The notes beneath the pieces are model-generated. The model saw only the letters and a list, made by a program, of their open reading frames with translations, searched no databases and was not told the origin of the DNA. A stretch of 64,000 bases of DNA from Streptomyces sp. TG1A-60 (GTDB lineage: Bacteria > Actinomycetota > Actinomycetes > Streptomycetales > Streptomycetaceae), in the NCBI RefSeq assembly GCF_037201975.1, contig NZ_CP147520.1, forward strand, positions 7,564,001 through 7,628,000, given 5' to 3'. Both the position numbers and the translations under genes were made by a program. Shown one piece after another: positions 16,780-25,810 of the stretch (position 1 is the stretch's first letter; every line of letters starts with the position of its first letter).

Positions 16780-18337
16780 CGAGGGACTACGTCACAGCCG
16801 ATCTGCCGGTCTTCTTCGTCTTCCTCGTCTGCGCCCTGTTCCTCGTGATGTGGGCCGGCCCTCAGCGGGGGACGGTGACCGAGTTCTATGTCAGCGACGG
16901 CCTCCTCAAGCCCGCCCACAACGGCGTCGCCCTGTTCGGGGGCGTCATGTCCGCGGCAGCCCTGCTGGGCAGTCCCGGTCTGATCGCGCTCACCGGCTAC
17001 GACGGCACGCTCTCCGTTCTGGGACCGGCCGTTTCGTGGATCGTCATCCTCCTCCTGGTGGCGGAGCGCTACCACAGCACCACCGAGTTCACCATCGGTG
17101 ACCGCCTCGCGCGTCGTCTGCGGTCCCGTCCGGTGCATCTCGCGGCGGGCGTCGCGACTCTCCTCGTCTGCCTGCTGTACCTGATCGCCCAACTCGTCGG
17201 AGCGAGTGCGCTCACGGTGGGAATCCTGGGCTCGGCCGGGCGGGGCTTGGAAGGGGCCGTATCCGCCGGTCTCGGCGCGCTCATGATCCTCTACATCGTC
17301 CTGGGGGGATGCGAGCGGCCACGCTGGTCCAGACGGTCAAAGCGGTCATGCTGGTGGGCGGCGGTGTCGCGCTGGCGCTGCTGATACTGGCCAGGTTCGA
17401 CTTCGACCCGGGCGCGCTGCTGAGCGCGGCCGCCAAGGGAAGCGGCCACGGCGACGACTTCCTGAGCCCGGGGCTCCGTTTCGGCGGCGGATCGACGAAG
17501 CTGGACTCCCTGAGCGAGCAGATGGCCCTGCTGATCGGAGCCGCCGGTCTGCCGCATCTGCTGATGCGGATCAGTACCGTGCCCACCCCGAGCGGCGCAC
17601 GCCGGTCGGTCCAGTACGCCGCCCTGCTGACGGTCGTGTTCTATCTGGCCGCCGGCGTGCTCGGCTTCGGGGCCGCGGCGCTCGTCGGCGCTCAGGTGAT
17701 CGAGGGGGACAACCCCTCCGGCAACACGGCCGTGCTCCTTCTGGCGGCGAACATCGGTGGTTCGTTCCTGCTCACCCTTGTCGCCTGTCTGGCCTTCGCC
17801 ACCGTCCTGGCCGTCGTGGCGGGCGTCACGCTAGCCGCCGCGACCTCGCTGGCCCACGACATCTACGGCGCCTTCATCACCCGTGGCACGGCGTCCGGAG
17901 AGCGTGAACTGTTCGTCGCGCGCGTGGCGGCCGTGGTGGTCGGTACGACTGCCACGCTGCTGGCCGTGTTCGCGCGCAGCCTCAACGTCTCCTTCCTCAT
18001 CGGACTGGCGTTCGCCGTGGCCGCCTCGGCGATCGTTCCCGCCCTGCTGTACGCCATGTTCTGGAAGAACTTCACCACCCGGGGCGCGACATGGAGCATC
18101 TACGGTGGTCTGCTGATCTCCGTGGCGCTGGTGGTGCTGTCGCCCCAGGTCTCCGGGAGCGCGACCGCGCTGCTGCCCCACCTGGACTTCTCGGTGTTCC
18201 CTCTGTCCAACCCGGGGCTCGTCGCGATCCCGGCCGGATTCCTCCTCGGCTGGCTTGGCTCCGTACTCTCCGGATCAGCCGGGCCGACCGATGCGGCACC
18301 GATGCCGCACCGCGTCGGAAGTGCGCGGCGCCTCTGA
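16776..18337 (+). CDS. Solute:sodium symporter (ActP/SSS family) with apparent frameshift
   Basis: Two overlapping frames make one SSS-family transporter. Frame one (16776 onward) carries the first helices with FYVSDGLLKPAHNGVALFGG and ERYHSTTEFTIGDRL, and is normal up to LMILYIVLGG. Frame two starts at 17309 with MRAATLVQTVKAVMLVGGG and runs to 18337. The two join without gap if one G is added to the G6 run at 17303-17308. The full product would be about 520 residues with 12-13 membrane segments, close to cation/acetate symporters (ActP about 550). The site also fits a -1 slippery heptamer (G GGG GGA in frame), so programmed slippage is formally possible, but an indel is simpler. Likely substrates are short monocarboxylates (inference from the DUF485 partner). 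Confidence 0.82.
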
Positions 18338-18982
18338 AAGTCCGTCGGGTGGCTGTGGTCATGCCTGGAGCGTGACGGGGGAGATCTGCCCTCCGGGCAT
18401 GGCGACGGCCCCGGAATGATCACGTTGCGTGAGCCAGTGCGACAATTCCGAAGCCGACAGCGGCCCGTGTTGTCCATCCAGCCCGACCGATGAGATGTGG
18501 TGGATCATCCAGCCGTGCGAGTGTGACCTGCGAAAAGACGGCGGGGCGCGCAAGTGCGGGGACCGGTTGGCGCTCGACTCGGCCTTTTGTGTGCCGTGCT
18601 GGGACTGCCAGGGGCGGATACTCCCGCGATTTGATGTCCCGGGACGCGGTCCACTGCTGGTTCACCAGGTGGCGCTGGGACGGCACGCGGGACCGCGTCC
18701 ACGATGAGCTCAGCTCCGGGTCCGGATCGGATGCCATTCCGAGCCGTCGGCCGCCGTGATCGACGCCCGGTACGAACGGGCTGACGGCGACCTCAGAGGC
18801 CATGATCAGGGTGGCGGTGATCCGTCTCGTGCTCGTCCGGCTCGCCGCGCGGCCATCGCGGTGGAGCCATCAATCCCACCGCAAGACCACCCGGGACAAG
18901 ACTGTCGAGACCCTCGTCCCGGCGTAGTCACCGGCTACCCGACAGGCCCTGAGCAGGGTCGTGCCCCGCTTACAGTGGTGTC
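18338..18982 (+). other. Region without a supported gene
   Basis: About 645 bases of somewhat lower GC than the flanks. Short frames exist on both strands (for example a Cys-rich 92-codon plus-strand frame at 18429 and minus-strand frames at 18359-18553 and 18420-18803), but none has a recognisable motif, ribosome site or consistent codon bias. It may be decayed coding DNA. Confidence 0.45.
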
Positions 18983-18983
18983 G
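18971..18983 (+). promoter_or_regulatory. Candidate -10 box of a leaderless transcript
   Basis: TACAGT at 18971-18976 lies 6 bases before the GTG at 18983, and no ribosome binding site precedes that GTG. This spacing is what a leaderless mRNA starting at the start codon would show. No good -35 box is seen. Confidence 0.45.
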
Positions 18984-19594
18984 TGTCCTCAGGAAACGCC
19001 GTCGTCGCGCGCAACGTGCGCCTTCTCAGAGAGCAGCGGGGTCTGTCCCTGGCCAGTTTGGCCCGGAAGGCGGGCCTGGCCAAACAGACGTTGTCCAACC
19101 TGGAACAGGGCACCGGCAACCCCACCGTGGACACGTTGTTCTCGATCGCGACGGCGCTGGGGGTGCCGGTTACCAGGCTGGTCGCCGAGCGCGAGCAGGT
19201 GATGACCGTTCAGCGCGGCGTTGACGTCGTCTGGAAGGAGCACGAGGGGTTCGAGACCCGGGCCTTGGACCATGTGTACGGCTCCGGCATCATCGAGAAC
19301 TACTTGGTACGCATCGGCCCTGACCGGGACGGCACGGGGAAGCCCACCGAGCCGCACCCGGTGGGCACGCTGGAGCACCTGTATGTGATCAGTGGCCGGG
19401 TGCGGGTGGGTCCGGCCGACGGCCCGGTGGAGTTGGCCACCGGTGACTTCGTGCGCTACCCGGGCGACCGGCCGCACGTGTACCAGTCGCTGGAGGGGGA
19501 GAGCCTGGTGCACATCGTGGTGAGTGTGCCGCGGGTGCAGCCCGGCACCGGGGGCACGAACACGGCGCGGACCCACGGCGACGGCGCGCACTGA
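18983..19594 (+). CDS. XRE-family regulator with C-terminal cupin domain
   Basis: A 203-residue protein. Residues about 8-65 form a Cro/CI helix-turn-helix (LREQRGLSLASLARKAGLAKQTLSNLEQGTGNPTVDTLFSIA pattern in the usual spacing). Residues about 110-185 form a cupin with HPVGTLEHLYVISGRVRVG and GDFVRYPGDRPHVYQ. HTH-cupin regulators commonly sense amino acids, polyamines or small carboxylates through the cupin. The start is a GTG with no ribosome site, consistent with leaderless expression. It is convergent with the IclR gene (17-base gap). Its target is unknown. Confidence 0.88.
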   Translation: MSSGNAVVARNVRLLREQRGLSLASLARKAGLAKQTLSNLEQGTGNPTVDTLFSIATALGVPVTRLVAEREQVMTVQRGVDVVWKEHEGFETRALDHVYGSGIIENYLVRIGPDRDGTGKPTEPHPVGTLEHLYVISGRVRVGPADGPVELATGDFVRYPGDRPHVYQSLEGESLVHIVVSVPRVQPGTGGTNTARTHGDGAH

Positions 19595-19611
19595 ACCGCG
19601 CGTCCACCGGG

Positions 19612-20484
19612 TCAGGCGGCGGGTGCGCTCCCGGCGCCTGACGGCGCGCGCCGCTGGGCCTTGGCGGCCGTGCTGATCGCCCGCGCCGCCTCGTAGGCCA
19701 CGCGGCGCAGGGCGGGGGCGAAGCGTGCCCGGTCGAAGCGGTGGTCTGCGCCGGCGACGGAGAGGGCCGCGACCGGTCGGCCGGCGGGCCCCATGACCGG
19801 GACGGCGACGCAGGTGAGGCCGAGGGCGGCCTCCTGGCGGTCGTAGGCGATGCCGTCCTGGCGGATGTGCCGCAGTTCGGCGCGGAAGGCGGCCGGGTCG
19901 GTGACCGTGTAGTCGGTGAGCTTCGGCAGCCCCGCCGAGATGGCCGCTTCCGCGGCGTCGTGGTCGAAGGCCAGCAGGGCCTTGCCGACGGCCGTGCAGT
20001 ACGCGGGCAGCCGGGCGCCGATGCGGGAGGGGGAGCGGGTGGCGCGGTGTCCGTGGATCTTGTTGACGTACACGATGTCGGTGTCGTGCAGCACCGCGAG
20101 GTGAACCGTCTCCTGGGTCAGCACGTAAAGGTCGGCGAGATGTGGCAGCAGTCGCTCGCGTAGCAGCAAAGACGTCGGGCCGTAGACCCGGGTGCCGATG
20201 TCGAAGAGCTGGGCGCCCAGCCGGTAGTCGCTGCCGACCCGCTCGACCAGGTCATTGCGCTGGAGGATGCCGAGCAGCCGGAAAGCGGTCGACTTGGTGA
20301 GACCGGTGCGGCGGGCCAGCTCGCTCACGCCGATCTCCCGGTCCTGTTCGGCGAGCGACTTGAGCAGGACGAGTGCTTTGTCGACCGCGGTCCGCTGATC
20401 CGAGGGGGTCCTTTGAGCCGGGGAGCACGCAATGTCGGAGAGCGAGGTGTGGGTGAGTTCGGACGTGGGGGAGTGAACGGACAT
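19612..20484 (-). CDS. IclR-family transcriptional regulator
   Basis: A 290-residue IclR protein. The winged helix is at about residues 33-85 (TAVDKALVLLKSLAEQDREI, VSELARRTGLTKSTAFRLLG) and the ligand-binding domain follows with the family segments RSPSRIGARLPAYCTAVGKA and GIAYDRQEAALGLTCVAVPV. It is divergent from the hcaE gene, with a perfect 14-bp palindrome in the shared upstream region, so it very likely controls the phenylpropionate-type cluster and responds to a pathway aromatic acid (inference). The N-terminal 30 residues are a non-conserved extension; a later start is possible. Confidence 0.9.
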   Translation of the reverse strand: MSVHSPTSELTHTSLSDIACSPAQRTPSDQRTAVDKALVLLKSLAEQDREIGVSELARRTGLTKSTAFRLLGILQRNDLVERVGSDYRLGAQLFDIGTRVYGPTSLLLRERLLPHLADLYVLTQETVHLAVLHDTDIVYVNKIHGHRATRSPSRIGARLPAYCTAVGKALLAFDHDAAEAAISAGLPKLTDYTVTDPAAFRAELRHIRQDGIAYDRQEAALGLTCVAVPVMGPAGRPVAALSVAGADHRFDRARFAPALRRVAYEAARAISTAAKAQRRAPSGAGSAPAA

Positions 20485-20883
20485 GGCGGGCTCCCGGAGC
20501 TATGCGGATGTGACCAACAGAATGGACGCGCGTCCAATGTAGAGGTCCGCTTGCGGGTTGTAAACGTGCGGAGACGGTGCGTCGATCACGGCACGTCGGC
20601 GTGCCACATCACGGCACGTGAGCTGGGCCGGGCCTCCGCACCTGGCGTCTCCTGAGCACATGCACCGACTCGACACCGCAGCGCTGACGCTCCGCTCAGC
20701 AGGCCGTGTGCGTCGGCACCGAGGTGCCGCGCGACCTGGGGAGTTCGGCGTGGTGGTCCCGTGCCCCGGATCCGGACGCCTGGGCTCCGCACCGGTACCT
20801 GCGCTGAGACATGGACCGGCACCTGTCATCGCACCGCCCGGCCGCCTCGACCTCGCCCCGACCTGCGCCGAGGAGGCCCAGCG
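20485..20883. promoter_or_regulatory. Divergent control region of iclR-type regulator and hcaE
   Basis: Four hundred bases between divergent genes with no supported coding frame. It contains the palindrome at 20523-20536 close to the regulator gene. The forward frame from 20761 is an extension of hcaE without family support. Confidence 0.5.
20523..20536. promoter_or_regulatory. Perfect 14-bp palindrome, candidate IclR operator
   Basis: TGGACGCGCGTCCA is a perfect inverted repeat, 39 bases upstream of the IclR start codon in the divergent region. IclR regulators bind palindromes of about this length and often repress themselves. Its identity as an operator is inferred. Confidence 0.55.
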
Positions 20884-22224
20884 ATGACTTCCCCGCCCGT
20901 ACGACCCATGGACCGTCTCGCCGGGGTGCCGCGCCCGTCCGTCGACGTGAGTGCGTACTTCGACCTCGACCACGGGCTGATCGACCGCACGATCTTCAGC
21001 GACCGGGCCCTGTACCAGCAGGAGCTGCGCCGGGTCTTCGCGCCGAGCTGGCTGTTCCTCGCCCATGAGAGCCAGTTCAAGAAGCCCGGCGACTTCTTCA
21101 CCACGTACATGGGGGAGGACCCGGTCATCGTCGCGATGGGCCGGGACCGGAAGCTGCGGGCGTTCCTCAACGCTTGCCGGCACCGCGGGATGCGGGTCTG
21201 CCGGGCTGACGCCGGCGCGACCAAGGCGTTCACGTGCAGCTACCACGGCTGGTCGTACGACACCTCGGGAAATCTCGTCAACGTCCCTAACCAGGGCGAC
21301 TATCCGGACCACTTCGAGCAGGACCGGTGGGGACTGGTCGAGGTCGCGCGGCTCGACTCGTACAAGGGGCTCGTCTTCGCCACCTGGAATCCCGGGGCGC
21401 CGCCGCTCGTCGAGGCGCTGGGCGGCATGACCTGGTACCTCGACGCGATGCTGGACCGCGATCCGGAGGGCACCGAGGTCGTCGGCGGGGTGCACAAGTG
21501 GGTGCTTGAGGGCAACTGGAAGCTGGCGGCCGAGCAGTTCGCCTCCGACTGGTACCACGTCAACATCTCGCACGCCTCCGCGCTGATGGTCATGTCGCCG
21601 GCGGGCAAGGGACCCAAGACGGAGATCGTGCAGACCCCGGGACGGCAGTATGCCGATCCGCTCGGGCACGGGCACGGCTTCCCGACCCACCCCAAGAGCC
21701 GCTTCGACGACCGGATCGTGCACGCCCACTACGACTACGAGGCGCTGCGCGAGAGGCTCGGTGACGCCCGGGTGGAGGGGCCGATGACCACCGGGCACGC
21801 GACCGTCTTCCCCAACTTCTCCTACCTCCCGGTCAACGGCTCCATCCGGGTCTGGCACCCCAAGGGCCCGGACCGGATGGAGGTCTGGGCCTGGACGCTC
21901 GTCGACCGGTCCATGCCGGACGAGGTGAAGGACGCCCAACGGCTCTACAACCTGCGTACGTTCGGGCCCACCGGCATCTTCGAGCAGGACGACGGTGAGA
22001 ACTGGAGCGAGTGCCAGGCCACGGCCCATGGCTTCGTCTCCGGCTCGATGACCCTCAACTACCAGATGGGTCTGGGGCTGGAGGGCGAGGACGGCGTCCA
22101 TCCGGGTACCACCGGCCGCCTCTACACCGACGGCGCCGCCCGCGGCCTGTACGCCCGCTGGCGCGACCTGATGAACACGCCCGCTTGGCATGAGAAGGCC
22201 GAGACGCAGGAGAAGGACACCTGA
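20884..22224 (+). CDS. hcaE: Aromatic-ring-hydroxylating dioxygenase, large (alpha) subunit, HcaE-like
   Basis: A 446-residue Rieske oxygenase alpha subunit. The [2Fe-2S] ligands are CRH (Cys98, His100) and CSYH (Cys118, His121), giving CxH-17-CxxH. The mononuclear iron site lies in QFASDWYHVNISH near residue 225. N-terminal segments such as WLFLAHESQFKKPGDFFTTY and YMGEDPVIV, and the end AARGLYARWRDLM, resemble E. coli HcaE closely, pointing to a 3-phenylpropionate/cinnamate 2,3-dioxygenase. AGGAGG at 20871-20876 precedes the ATG. It is followed by ferredoxin and reductase genes in overlapping frames; the beta subunit is displaced beyond an IS110 element. Precise substrate is inferred from the mhp genes downstream. 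Confidence 0.92.
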   Translation: MTSPPVRPMDRLAGVPRPSVDVSAYFDLDHGLIDRTIFSDRALYQQELRRVFAPSWLFLAHESQFKKPGDFFTTYMGEDPVIVAMGRDRKLRAFLNACRHRGMRVCRADAGATKAFTCSYHGWSYDTSGNLVNVPNQGDYPDHFEQDRWGLVEVARLDSYKGLVFATWNPGAPPLVEALGGMTWYLDAMLDRDPEGTEVVGGVHKWVLEGNWKLAAEQFASDWYHVNISHASALMVMSPAGKGPKTEIVQTPGRQYADPLGHGHGFPTHPKSRFDDRIVHAHYDYEALRERLGDARVEGPMTTGHATVFPNFSYLPVNGSIRVWHPKGPDRMEVWAWTLVDRSMPDEVKDAQRLYNLRTFGPTGIFEQDDGENWSECQATAHGFVSGSMTLNYQMGLGLEGEDGVHPGTTGRLYTDGAARGLYARWRDLMNTPAWHEKAETQEKDT

Positions 22225-22586
22225 TGAGCACGAACACGAGCAGCACCGCCGTGCGCGTCGCCACCGTCGGCGACATCGAGGACGGAGAGGCGCTGAAGGT
22301 GCCCGCCGAGACCAGTGGTCACGGCGACGCCATCGCCGTCTTCCACGACGGCGGTGCCTACTACGCCCTCGACGACACCTGCTCGCACGGCCAGGCGTCC
22401 CTGTCCGAGGGCTGGATCGAGGACGGCAACGTCGAGTGCCCGATGCACAGCGCCCGCTTCTGTCTGAAGTCGGGCGAGCCGCAGTGCATGCCCGCCACCC
22501 TCGCCGTGCGCACCCACCGCGTCGAGGTCCGCGACGACGCCATCTGGCTCCACCTCGGCCGGGCCGGTGAGGAGGCCGCCGAATGA
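22224..22586 (+). CDS. hcaC: Rieske-type ferredoxin of the dioxygenase (HcaC-like)
   Basis: A 120-residue Rieske ferredoxin. The cluster ligands are in CSHGQASLSEG and CPMHSARF (CxH and CxxH). It passes electrons from the FAD reductase to the oxygenase alpha subunit. The start overlaps the hcaE stop (TGATG) and its own stop overlaps the reductase start (ATGA), so the three are coupled. A short N-terminal extension of about ten residues is not conserved. Confidence 0.92.
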   Translation: MSTNTSSTAVRVATVGDIEDGEALKVPAETSGHGDAIAVFHDGGAYYALDDTCSHGQASLSEGWIEDGNVECPMHSARFCLKSGEPQCMPATLAVRTHRVEVRDDAIWLHLGRAGEEAAE

Positions 22587-23809
22587 GCTCCCCGCCGTCC
22601 TCACCCCGGCGGATCGCCGTCGTCGGCGCGGGCCTGGCCGCCGTCTCCACCTGCGACGCACTGCGCGTCCAGGGGTACGACGGGGAACTGGTCCTGTACT
22701 CCGCCGAGCGCGGCTTGCCGTACGACCGGCCGCCGCTCAGCAAGGACGTCCTGCTCGGCAAGGCCCGGCGCGAGGACGTTTTACTGCGGCCCGCACAGTG
22801 GTACGAGGAGCGGCGTGTCCAGTTGCGTGAGGGCGCCCGGGTCTGCGCGATCCGCCCCCAGTCGGGCGGCGTGGAACTGGCCGACGGCACGGTCGCCGCA
22901 GCCGACCGGGTCGTGCTGGCCACGGGAGGCACGCCGCGCCTGCTCCCGGTGCCGGGCGGCGACGACCCGGCGGTCCGTCTGCTACGTACGTGGGAGGACG
23001 CGGAACGCCTCCGGGAACGGCTGCTGCCCGGCACCCGGGTGATCGTCGTCGGCGCCGGACTGATCGGCGCCGAGACCGCCGCCGTCGCCGTGGCCCTGGG
23101 CTGCCGGGTCACCCTCGTCGACCCCGTGCCGGTGCCGCTGGCCGCGGCCGTCGGCGGTGACATCGCGGGCGCGCTGCACCGCAGACACACCGCGGAGGGC
23201 ATCGAGGTGGTCAACGCCGGGGTCGCGAGCGTCGAGCGGAGCCCTGGGGGGCTCCTCGTACGCCTCGCCGGGTACGGCGGCACCCTGGCCGCCGACACGC
23301 TGGTGGCTGGCATCGGCATCCACCCGGCCACCGAAGCGGCCGAGGCTGCCGGGTTGCGCGTCGACAACGGCGTCGTCGTCCACTCCGGGCAGCGCACGTC
23401 CCACCCGAACGTCTTCGCCGTCGGTGACGTGGCCCGCCCGGACGGCCACCGCGTACGGCACGAGCACTGGGAGGCCGCCCAGCGGGACGGCGAGGCCGCC
23501 GCCCTGGGCATCCTGGGCCGTCCGGTGCCGGACGCGGGCGCGCCCTGGTTCTGGTCCGACCGGTACGGCTCGCGCCTGGAGGCGGTCGGCACCATGGCGG
23601 ACGCCGGGCGGCACGTACTGCGCGGCGACCCGGACAGCGGTGCCTTCACCGCCTTCGGCCTGCTCGGCGACCGCCTGGTCGCGGCAGCCGCCATCGACCG
23701 CGCCCGGGACGTCAAGGCCGCCCGGCGTCTCATCGACCGAGGGGTCCCCCTGTCCTCCACGGAACTGACCGACGAGCACACCGACCTACGGGCCCTTCTG
23801 AAGCGATGA
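22583..23809 (+). CDS. hcaD: Ferredoxin reductase of the dioxygenase (HcaD/BphA4-like)
   Basis: A 408-residue FAD/NAD(P)-dependent reductase of the BphA4/HcaD group. The FAD motif is VVGAGLAAVSTCDALR at the N-terminus, YDRPPLSKDVLLG near residue 48 is typical of this group, the NADH motif is VVGAGLIGAETAAVA near 155, and NVFAVGDVA near 272 is the second FAD contact. It oxidises NADH and reduces the Rieske ferredoxin. ATGA coupling to hcaC. The operon is interrupted right after this gene by the IS110 element. Confidence 0.92.
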   Translation: MSSPPSSPRRIAVVGAGLAAVSTCDALRVQGYDGELVLYSAERGLPYDRPPLSKDVLLGKARREDVLLRPAQWYEERRVQLREGARVCAIRPQSGGVELADGTVAAADRVVLATGGTPRLLPVPGGDDPAVRLLRTWEDAERLRERLLPGTRVIVVGAGLIGAETAAVAVALGCRVTLVDPVPVPLAAAVGGDIAGALHRRHTAEGIEVVNAGVASVERSPGGLLVRLAGYGGTLAADTLVAGIGIHPATEAAEAAGLRVDNGVVVHSGQRTSHPNVFAVGDVARPDGHRVRHEHWEAAQRDGEAAALGILGRPVPDAGAPWFWSDRYGSRLEAVGTMADAGRHVLRGDPDSGAFTAFGLLGDRLVAAAAIDRARDVKAARRLIDRGVPLSSTELTDEHTDLRALLKR

Positions 23810-23880
23810 CCCCGGGGGGTGCCCCTATCTGTTTCGTCAACCCCGGTGGGGTCGACTTGTAGGGGGTGATCCTGGTTTTC

Positions 23881-23909
23881 GGGAACGTCCCGCGAAGCGG
23901 GATGTTCCC
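23881..23909. terminator. Hairpin between hcaD and IS110 transposase gene
   Basis: A 13-bp inverted repeat with one G-T pair (23881-23893 with 23897-23909) around a GAA loop. It could terminate transcription from hcaD or belong to the 3' end of the IS110 element; no U-tract follows. Confidence 0.5.
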
Positions 23910-24013
23910 GGCGGATCGGGTGGCTGATGGGCAGCCCGGTGGCCGGCAGGGCGGGAGTGGCCGTGCCGGTGCGCGGGCGTGATGGGGCCTGGAGGGCAGG
24001 GGCGGTGGAGTCG

Positions 24014-25237
24014 TCAGGCGGCAAGGTCGACGTTGCCCGGGGTGCGTGTTTCGTAGAGGGCCCCGGTGCGGATCATCGCGTGGATGACGTTCACGCGCTG
24101 GCGGGCCAGGCGGAGGATCGCCTGGGTGTGGGTCTTGCCGCGTGCGCGTTGACGGTCGTAGTAGATCCGGGAGGACGGGTCGGCTTTGCAGCCGATCGCG
24201 GCGAACGCGGCCTGGAACAGGGCGCGTTTGAGGAGCCGGTTGCCGCGTTGGGGTGCGTGCTCGCCGCGGATGGAGGTGCCCGAGGACTTCGTGGCGGGCG
24301 CGAGCCCGGCGTAGGAGGCGAGGTGCCCGGCGGTGGGGAAGCCGGTGCCGTCACCGATCGCGACGATCACGGCCGCTGTGGTCCTGACGCCCAGGCCGGG
24401 CAGGGAGGTCAGGAGGTGGAAAAGAGGGAGGGCCTCCAGCAGGGCGGCGATCTCCTGCTCGGCCTGGCGGCGCTGGCTGTGGGCGGCGGCGAGCTGGGCG
24501 GCGAGTCCCGGCACGATCAGCGCGGATGCCTCGGTGCCCGGAACGACCAGGGTCTGCTCGGCGAGTGCGTCGAAGATCTCTGCGGTCAGGTGGTGGGCCT
24601 TGCGCGAACCGTGCACCTTGAGCAGGGCCTCGCAGCGGGCCCGGCCCAGTTTCCTCAGTCTCGCCGGGGAGCCGTGTCGCTGAAGGAGGGCCTGGATGTA
24701 GGGGTAGGCCAGGCGGGGGCCGAGGACACGTTCGAGGGAGGGGTGGATCTGGGAGAGCAGGCCGCGCAGCCGGTTGGTGGTGCGGTTGACCTCGCCGGCC
24801 AGGTCGTTGTCGTAGCCGGTGAGCATGGTCAGCTCGGCCAGCACCTCGTCGTCGCGGTCCACCGCCCGCAGGGTGTGCGGCATGGTGCGGGCGGTCTCAG
24901 CGATCACGTAAGCGTCGCGGGCGTCGGTCTTGGCCTCGCCCGGGTGCAGATCGGCGGCCCGCCGCATCGACAAGCCGGGCAGGTAGGCCACCCGGCAGCC
25001 CGCCGCGCGGGCCACCGTCAGCGGCAGCGCACCGATGTTGGCGACCTGGTCCACGATCACCAGGACAGTGCCGAACTTCGCCACCAGCCTGGTGAACAGC
25101 TCCAGCAGTTTCGGCTCGGTGTTGGGCAGCCGCTTGTCGTGCACGGTTCTGCCGTCCCCCGTCCGGCCGTGGGCATGGTGGAACTCCTTGCCCAGGTCCA
25201 GGCCGAGGAAGAGATCTATCGCGGTCGTGTCGACCAT
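24014..25237 (-). mobile_element. IS110-family transposase (DEDD recombinase), apparently intact
   Basis: A protein of about 407 residues in one open frame. The N-terminal DEDD domain has FLGLDLGKEFHHAH (first Asp), VDQVANIGA and DARDAYVIAE (later acidic residues). The C-terminal Transposase_20 domain has LTSLPGLGVRTTAAVIVAIG, FPTAGHLASYAGLAPATKSSG and RGNRLLKRALFQAAF with its catalytic Ser region. I chose the ATG at 25237 (MVDTTAIDLFLGLD). IS110 elements lack terminal repeats, so ends cannot be placed exactly. It lies in the opposite direction to the hca genes and separates hcaD from the beta-subunit gene. IS110 recombinases use a bridge RNA encoded in a flanking non-coding region. Confidence 0.92.
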
Positions 25238-25810
25238 GTGCGCGTGCCCCTCGCCACTCGTCTCCTCAGACTCCCGGCCGTCCCTGCGGCACCACACGCC
25301 GGCAACCACGTTACGCAGACATGCCGCCCGTGAAGCGGCCCGGCATTGCGCCGGACCAGGCGGTCGTCAGGCCCCTCATCAGCGGTCAAGCGGTGCCCCG
25401 AAGCCCGGCGGCAACACCCCCCAGGTCATCCGCACGACAGGGGGCACACAGCCATACCGGGCCCGGGGGCCAGGCGCCCCATTGCGGGGCCACGAAAAAG
25501 GTAACGGGGCACCCTCCTGGCGTCCCCTCACCGAGGGCTGCCCGCCGGGCCCGGACGACCGAGCCGGAGTTTGCCAGGTGGGCTTCGGCGCCTCTGCCGG
25601 GGGTTGGCCGACTGGCTTCGGGCGACGTGCTGCGGCTCGTCTGTCGGGCCCCGGCCGACGCGCTGTGGTATGGCCGTTGGGCCTCGGTGTCTGCGCAGGG
25701 TTTGTCGGATCACCCCGTGGCCGTGCCGCCCCACGGCACACGCGCTCCCCGTGTCCCGTACTCCGCGCTGGAATGCCTGCAAGCAGCGAGGCCCGCAGGA
25801 GGAACCACCG
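25238..25810. other. Non-coding stretch upstream of IS110 gene; candidate bridge-RNA region
   Basis: About 570 bases with no supported gene; long antisense frames here have no motif. The part nearest the transposase (about 25238-25520, read on the minus strand) is where the IS110 group carries the bridge RNA between its left end and the recombinase gene. Self-complementary GGGGCC/GGCCCC-type segments occur near 25462-25493, so structured RNA is plausible. The promoter for hcaF may lie in the right part. Only the position supports the RNA call. Confidence 0.35.

Noticed and set aside
18429..18707. Cys-rich 92-codon plus-strand frame
   Set aside because: No recognisable fold, no ribosome site and no conserved Cys spacing; overlapping minus-strand frames are equally plausible.
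20500..24024. Minus-strand frame of 1174 codons across the hca genes
   Set aside because: Shadow of strongly supported plus-strand dioxygenase genes; no domain in it.
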